This document shows positions 60,428 to 64,000 of a DNA stretch of 64,000 bases, one piece after another. Location of the stretch: positions 248,001-312,000 of the forward strand of contig CAKOGP040001714.1 in NCBI GenBank assembly GCA_933822405.4. Reading direction: 5' to 3'. Made by a program: the position numbers and the translations under genes. The first letter of the stretch is position 1, and every line of letters begins with the position of its first letter. Below the pieces are notes generated by a model, which searched no databases, was not told the origin of the DNA, and saw nothing but the letters and a program-made list of their open reading frames with translations. The DNA is from Cylindrotheca closterium. Its lineage: Eukaryota > Bacillariophyta > Bacillariophyceae > Bacillariales > Bacillariaceae.

Positions 60428-62314
60428 ATGGACCACGTGCTGGATGATCTGAGGACAAGTTTCATCGTCAAATGGAACGAACTGGTGGAGAACATGCACC
60501 CGACGGAAGAAGAAGAAGATGATGATGATAATGATAATGATGGATCGGACATTGGTCAAAAATTGCGAGCGGCCAAAAGCCAACTATCACAACTGAAATT
60601 GGAGGGCAAACAGTCAAAATCAGCTCGTCGTGCAGAGCACAAAAAGCTCTCGCACGAATTGTGGGAAAAACAACGGAACCTTCATCGATTGGGACGAAAA
60701 GCACAACGGCACATTAGTCTGTATGAATATGCTGTCTTGATGCGAGAAGCAGGACCTGCAAGGCCCTACACAAGCAGCAGATCGGACACTACCGAAAGAT
60801 TGATTGAGAGAAAAGGACCTGAAGTAGTAGCAGCATCAGGTAGCTCGGATCATGCTTCCTCGTCTCAAAAACAACAACAAAAACAACAACAACAACAAAA
60901 ACAAAAACAGAAACAACCACCACCACCCAATTCAACAACAACTCTAATCCTGTGGTCGCAGACATTCTATGGCTCCAGTGCGTTTCTGTGGCAACTAATG
61001 GTCCAATCGGTTTTGCAAGTCAGACTGCTGAAAAAGGCGCACTTGCTCACGATGTTTCGTGCACAAGAAGTCATTTTCAAGGTCCACAAGAGCAACGAAG
61101 TCAAGCAACTTGCGGCGTATATCAAATCCAAGGATAAAATGGACGAAGCCTGTATTGATTTGATGCAACGGAAGGCCGAAGTGATGCTCCAAATAGAAAG
61201 CAAACTAAAGGAAACAAAGGATGTGATGGAAACCTACAATGAGATTGCACAAAAGCAACGTAAAATTATTCTCAAGCTAAAGCTGAGGGGAGGCCAAGCA
61301 GTCTCCGATCAAGTCAAAGAAAACATCATTCGACGACGGTCCACACTGATACAAGGAATTGAGGATTCGGAGCCTCCATTCCTAGCCGAATTGAAGCGTG
61401 AATCATTGATACGTCTGAGTACGATTGCCGAACGAATGTCACTGGAAGCAGATGGACCTTTGGTAGACAAGGTGCGGGTGGAATTTTCATTAGACGAGTC
61501 GTTGATGATGAAAGAAGAAGAGGAAAAGCAGGCTCAGGTAGGACGATCGAGCCCACATTCTTTTGATACATCGGCAATGGGAGGGAGCAGTAGTCAAATC
61601 GAAGAAGCCGAGGAAACGCAGGTTCAAGTAGGACGATCGAGTCCACACTCGTTTGACACCAGTAAGTCAGATTTGGGAGAGAGTAGTATTCAATTCGGAG
61701 AAAGATGTGGATTCAAATCATCATTGTCCAGTACAATTCTTAAAGAGCAAGATGACGATGATGAGAATGCATCCTTCGTTTCCAATTCCACCATTTCCGA
61801 CGATGAACTTGACTATATGCCAGAAGCCGTGCCGTCACAGCAACAACAGCCAAAAACAATAAAAAGAAAACGAAGTCGTGCGGAACTTCGAAAATCGCTC
61901 GACAGCATTGCACTGCTGAATAGATCAGCATCATCCAGTTCTAACATCGTCGGCGCAGGTGAAGATCATGAGAATTCGTCCGTCAAATCTGGCAGATCCA
62001 ATGCTTCCAGAATGGAACTAGAACGCCGCCGAATCATGGCAGAAGAGCGATTGGCCAAATCGAAACGAATGTCCCAACGAGTATCCATGCAAGCCAAACG
62101 AAAAAAGGCAAAGCAACGACTGGAGGAATCCAAGAAGCGCCTTCGAGGTTTTTTGGCAGCCGAGGATTCTTCCAGTTCGTTGGATACTCGAATTCGAGAC
62201 GATGAGAGCTACCACGAATCTAGTACGAGCTTGAGATCTCCTGATTCGGTGGCCGGTTTTCCATACCCTATCCCCACTACTCCTGAGGCAGAATTGAGGA
62301 AGGAGGAGGGCTAG
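60428..62314 (+). CDS. Large charged coiled-coil protein of unknown function
   Basis: A 628-residue, single-exon protein. Helical N terminus with an acidic EEEEDDDDNDND tract, Gln/Lys-rich low complexity (QKQQQKQQQQQKQKQKQ) at about 145-165, then a long helical, coiled-coil-like region at about 190-330 (AQEVIFKVHKSNEVKQL, ESKLKETKDVMETYNEIAQKQRK). An internal duplication, QVGRSSPHSFDTS, occurs twice about 30 residues apart. The C-terminal region is Ser-rich, then basic and helical (MELERRRIMAEERLAKSKR, KKAKQRLEESKKRLR). No membrane segment or known domain seen. The next gene has a similar overall plan and could be a very distant relative. Confidence 0.6.
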   Translation: MDHVLDDLRTSFIVKWNELVENMHPTEEEEDDDDNDNDGSDIGQKLRAAKSQLSQLKLEGKQSKSARRAEHKKLSHELWEKQRNLHRLGRKAQRHISLYEYAVLMREAGPARPYTSSRSDTTERLIERKGPEVVAASGSSDHASSSQKQQQKQQQQQKQKQKQPPPPNSTTTLILWSQTFYGSSAFLWQLMVQSVLQVRLLKKAHLLTMFRAQEVIFKVHKSNEVKQLAAYIKSKDKMDEACIDLMQRKAEVMLQIESKLKETKDVMETYNEIAQKQRKIILKLKLRGGQAVSDQVKENIIRRRSTLIQGIEDSEPPFLAELKRESLIRLSTIAERMSLEADGPLVDKVRVEFSLDESLMMKEEEEKQAQVGRSSPHSFDTSAMGGSSSQIEEAEETQVQVGRSSPHSFDTSKSDLGESSIQFGERCGFKSSLSSTILKEQDDDDENASFVSNSTISDDELDYMPEAVPSQQQQPKTIKRKRSRAELRKSLDSIALLNRSASSSSNIVGAGEDHENSSVKSGRSNASRMELERRRIMAEERLAKSKRMSQRVSMQAKRKKAKQRLEESKKRLRGFLAAEDSSSSLDTRIRDDESYHESSTSLRSPDSVAGFPYPIPTTPEAELRKEEG

Positions 62315-62773
62315 TAGCTCTTGGTGGTGGCTTGGTGCATACCTGAGGGCTGTTCAGAGACATTTATGCGTGGTTTTTCTGGCGTTTACGTCTACCTTAC
62401 AGGCGCCAAAGAAGGGATTTGACTATCATATTTGTGGAATCTATCTACCTTCATCGTACTGGTAGGTAGTGTGTTAGCCGTCCAAAATTAGCCGTCGAGG
62501 TGCAGATAGTTTCCAGTTTCCGGTTTCAAACAATAAATGTCAACTTTTGATGTATCTGATTGGTCCTAGCCGTTACTTTCCAATTAATGACGTTGCAAAA
62601 TTTCCGCCCAATTTTATCTTGTAGCGATTTGCTTGGGGCGGTACTGGGGTGCGGAAAAATAGAAGGGCCGTCACTATTCCGTCTCTGGCACATGTATCGC
62701 CGTCACCCAACAAGGAACCTCATTTCAACAGCAGCAGCAGCAAGTCGAAGACAAACAAAGACTTATATACCCA
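62315..62773. other. Intergenic gap between the two coiled-coil genes
   Basis: About 460 bp with no gene. It includes the terminator region of the first gene and promoter of the second; a short CAG repeat lies at about 62730-62742. Confidence 0.4.
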
Positions 62774-63967
62774 ATGCCATTCCTAGAAGGCCTTTTGATA
62801 AGCACTCGCAATCTCATCAGTGACATTGGCCGCAGAGAGGGTGTAGGTTCAGATGCAAAAGATGATGACGGTCTTTCACCGATTCATGAAGGTTTAGGAG
62901 AAGACAAAGAGGCGGAAGCCGCACCTCAAACGATTGAGCAACTGGAAACTGCCATATCCAGAACAAAGGCCAAGTTTCAGGAAGTAAAAATAGCAGGGAG
63001 ACAAGCAATGGCTGATCAGAGAAAGGAGATTCGTACATTGAAGGCCGGTATGAATCAGTGGGAAGTGAAGCTAAAAAAGCGACAACGAGCGGCATACGAT
63101 GTCCCATATGATCATTATGGCGAGTATATGCGGCGCGAATCTCCCGAAGAAGCACTCGAAGCCACAGAGGAGGACGACGATCTATCACCACCAGCTGCAC
63201 ATCAATCCAATTCAGATCCTACTGCTGCACCAACAATGTCCGAATCAATGGAAAAAAGGCTTTCCAAAATGCTAGAAGCGCAGGTGCTCAAGCACTTGCA
63301 CCTCCTAATGGTGGCAGAGCAACAACTGCACATCCAATCAAACATATGGAATGATATCGTTCTCACACTGCACGAGAAACCAGGCTCTTTGGATCAAGAT
63401 TTTATGGGAGCCAAGCTACGAATTCTAACAGAAATATCCACCAGCGAAAAGACCAAGACGCAATTGGAAAAACAGGGCGAGGCGCAAGTTCGCAAGCAAG
63501 TACTATCCATGTGCAAGCTCAAGCGGGAGGTCGCACAAGAAGTGAAGAAGAAAACATCTCAGTTGGAAGACAAAGTATTCAAAAACGGTGAGGAGGAAAC
63601 TGCAACCATGCAATTGATACGATCTCTGTCTTCGGATACATTCGACAGCGCTGATTTGGGTCCGATCGAAGAAGCCAAAACTGCAAGCCCAGTGGATGCA
63701 CGTCCTAAAATATCACTGTCCCGACAGACTTCTTCTCTCAAGCTCCGATTGGCTCGAGAAAAAGCTGCTGCCCGATTGGCAGAATCCAAGCAACGATTCA
63801 CCTCGACTTCCTCCATTTCCATCAATTCCGATCTCATCAGTTTGGATTCCATCAGTGAACACAATGAGCGATCGGGAATTCCAGTGGAAACGAAACTCGA
63901 CGATGACGACGATAACAAAAGGCTGTCACCCTCAGGCGTGAACGAGTTTCCAAGTCCAGTTGTGTGA
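62774..63967 (+). CDS. Coiled-coil protein of unknown function
   Basis: A 397-residue, single-exon protein, complete in the window. Helical segments at about 50-105 (IEQLETAISRTKAKFQEVK, RKEIRTLKAGMNQWEVKLKKRQR) and about 155-270 (MEKRLSKMLEAQVLKHLHLL, KREVAQEVKKKTSQLEDK) with coiled-coil spacing, separated by an acidic, Pro-containing linker (EEDDDLSPPAAHQ). A Ser-rich C-terminal part contains LAREKAAARLAESKQRF, which is like RIMAEERLAKSKR of the preceding gene; together with similar order and strand this hints at an old duplication. No enzyme motif seen. Confidence 0.6.
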   Translation: MPFLEGLLISTRNLISDIGRREGVGSDAKDDDGLSPIHEGLGEDKEAEAAPQTIEQLETAISRTKAKFQEVKIAGRQAMADQRKEIRTLKAGMNQWEVKLKKRQRAAYDVPYDHYGEYMRRESPEEALEATEEDDDLSPPAAHQSNSDPTAAPTMSESMEKRLSKMLEAQVLKHLHLLMVAEQQLHIQSNIWNDIVLTLHEKPGSLDQDFMGAKLRILTEISTSEKTKTQLEKQGEAQVRKQVLSMCKLKREVAQEVKKKTSQLEDKVFKNGEEETATMQLIRSLSSDTFDSADLGPIEEAKTASPVDARPKISLSRQTSSLKLRLAREKAAARLAESKQRFTSTSSISINSDLISLDSISEHNERSGIPVETKLDDDDDNKRLSPSGVNEFPSPVV

Positions 63968-64000
63968 GATGGACACATGGTGACAGATCATTGCTCAAGT

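Overview
The window looks like nuclear DNA of a diatom or close stramenopile, probably a pennate diatom. The signs are compact genes with few short GT-AG introns (64-370 bp), a helicase with a signal peptide followed by an Ala-Phe site of the diatom plastid-targeting type, a helicase-associated (HA) domain protein, a BspA-like/DUF285 surface protein, 'PSDMPS' stalk repeats on a secreted protease, and a receptor-phosphatase fusion of a kind known from oomycetes. The species is not determined. There are about 30 genes or gene remnants. I see no rRNA, no convincing tRNA, no CRISPR array and no intact transposon. Gene models with introns were built by hand from splice signals and frame continuity. 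Layout, 0-9 kb: five minus-strand paralogues of a small TIR-like protein, interrupted by a methylenetetrahydrofolate-reductase-like gene with a C-terminal membrane anchor. 9-16 kb: a DEAD-box helicase, a divergent formiminotransferase-like folate gene, and a membrane-anchored multicopper oxidase (MCO copy 1). 16-19 kb: a frame-broken coiled-coil/nuclease-like/protein-kinase gene resembling Crinkler-type effectors. 19-32 kb: a PHD-finger/AT-hook chromatin protein, the DUF285 protein, an SGNH-type membrane protein, a four-exon DEAH helicase, and a CXXC-family protein that has lost its cysteines. 33-40 kb: a glutamate-synthase small subunit with a mitochondrial-like presequence, a protein built of GGDPSFLL repeats, and two tandem TenA thiaminase-II genes. 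40-49 kb: a class C GPCR fused to an inositol-polyphosphate 5-phosphatase and a C2 domain, then two trypsin-like proteases. 49-55 kb: three tandem copies of a small orphan gene, then MCO copy 2. 55-64 kb: a ZIP transporter, the HA-domain protein, and two coiled-coil orphans. Much of the window shows recent duplication: five TIR-like genes, two TenA, two MCO about 40 kb apart, three orphan units, two proteases, and many short degenerate repeats between genes. Intergenic DNA is enriched in the palindrome TACCGGTA. A small foldback repeat occurs three times. Two adjacent gene products use folates (the MTHFR-like and formiminotransferase-like proteins), and TenA serves thiamin salvage. Otherwise neighbours do not form an obvious pathway, as expected for a eukaryotic chromosome. 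The strongest discovery candidates are the GPCR-5-phosphatase-C2 fusion, the TIR-like cluster, the nuclease-kinase gene and the GGDPSFLL repeat protein.
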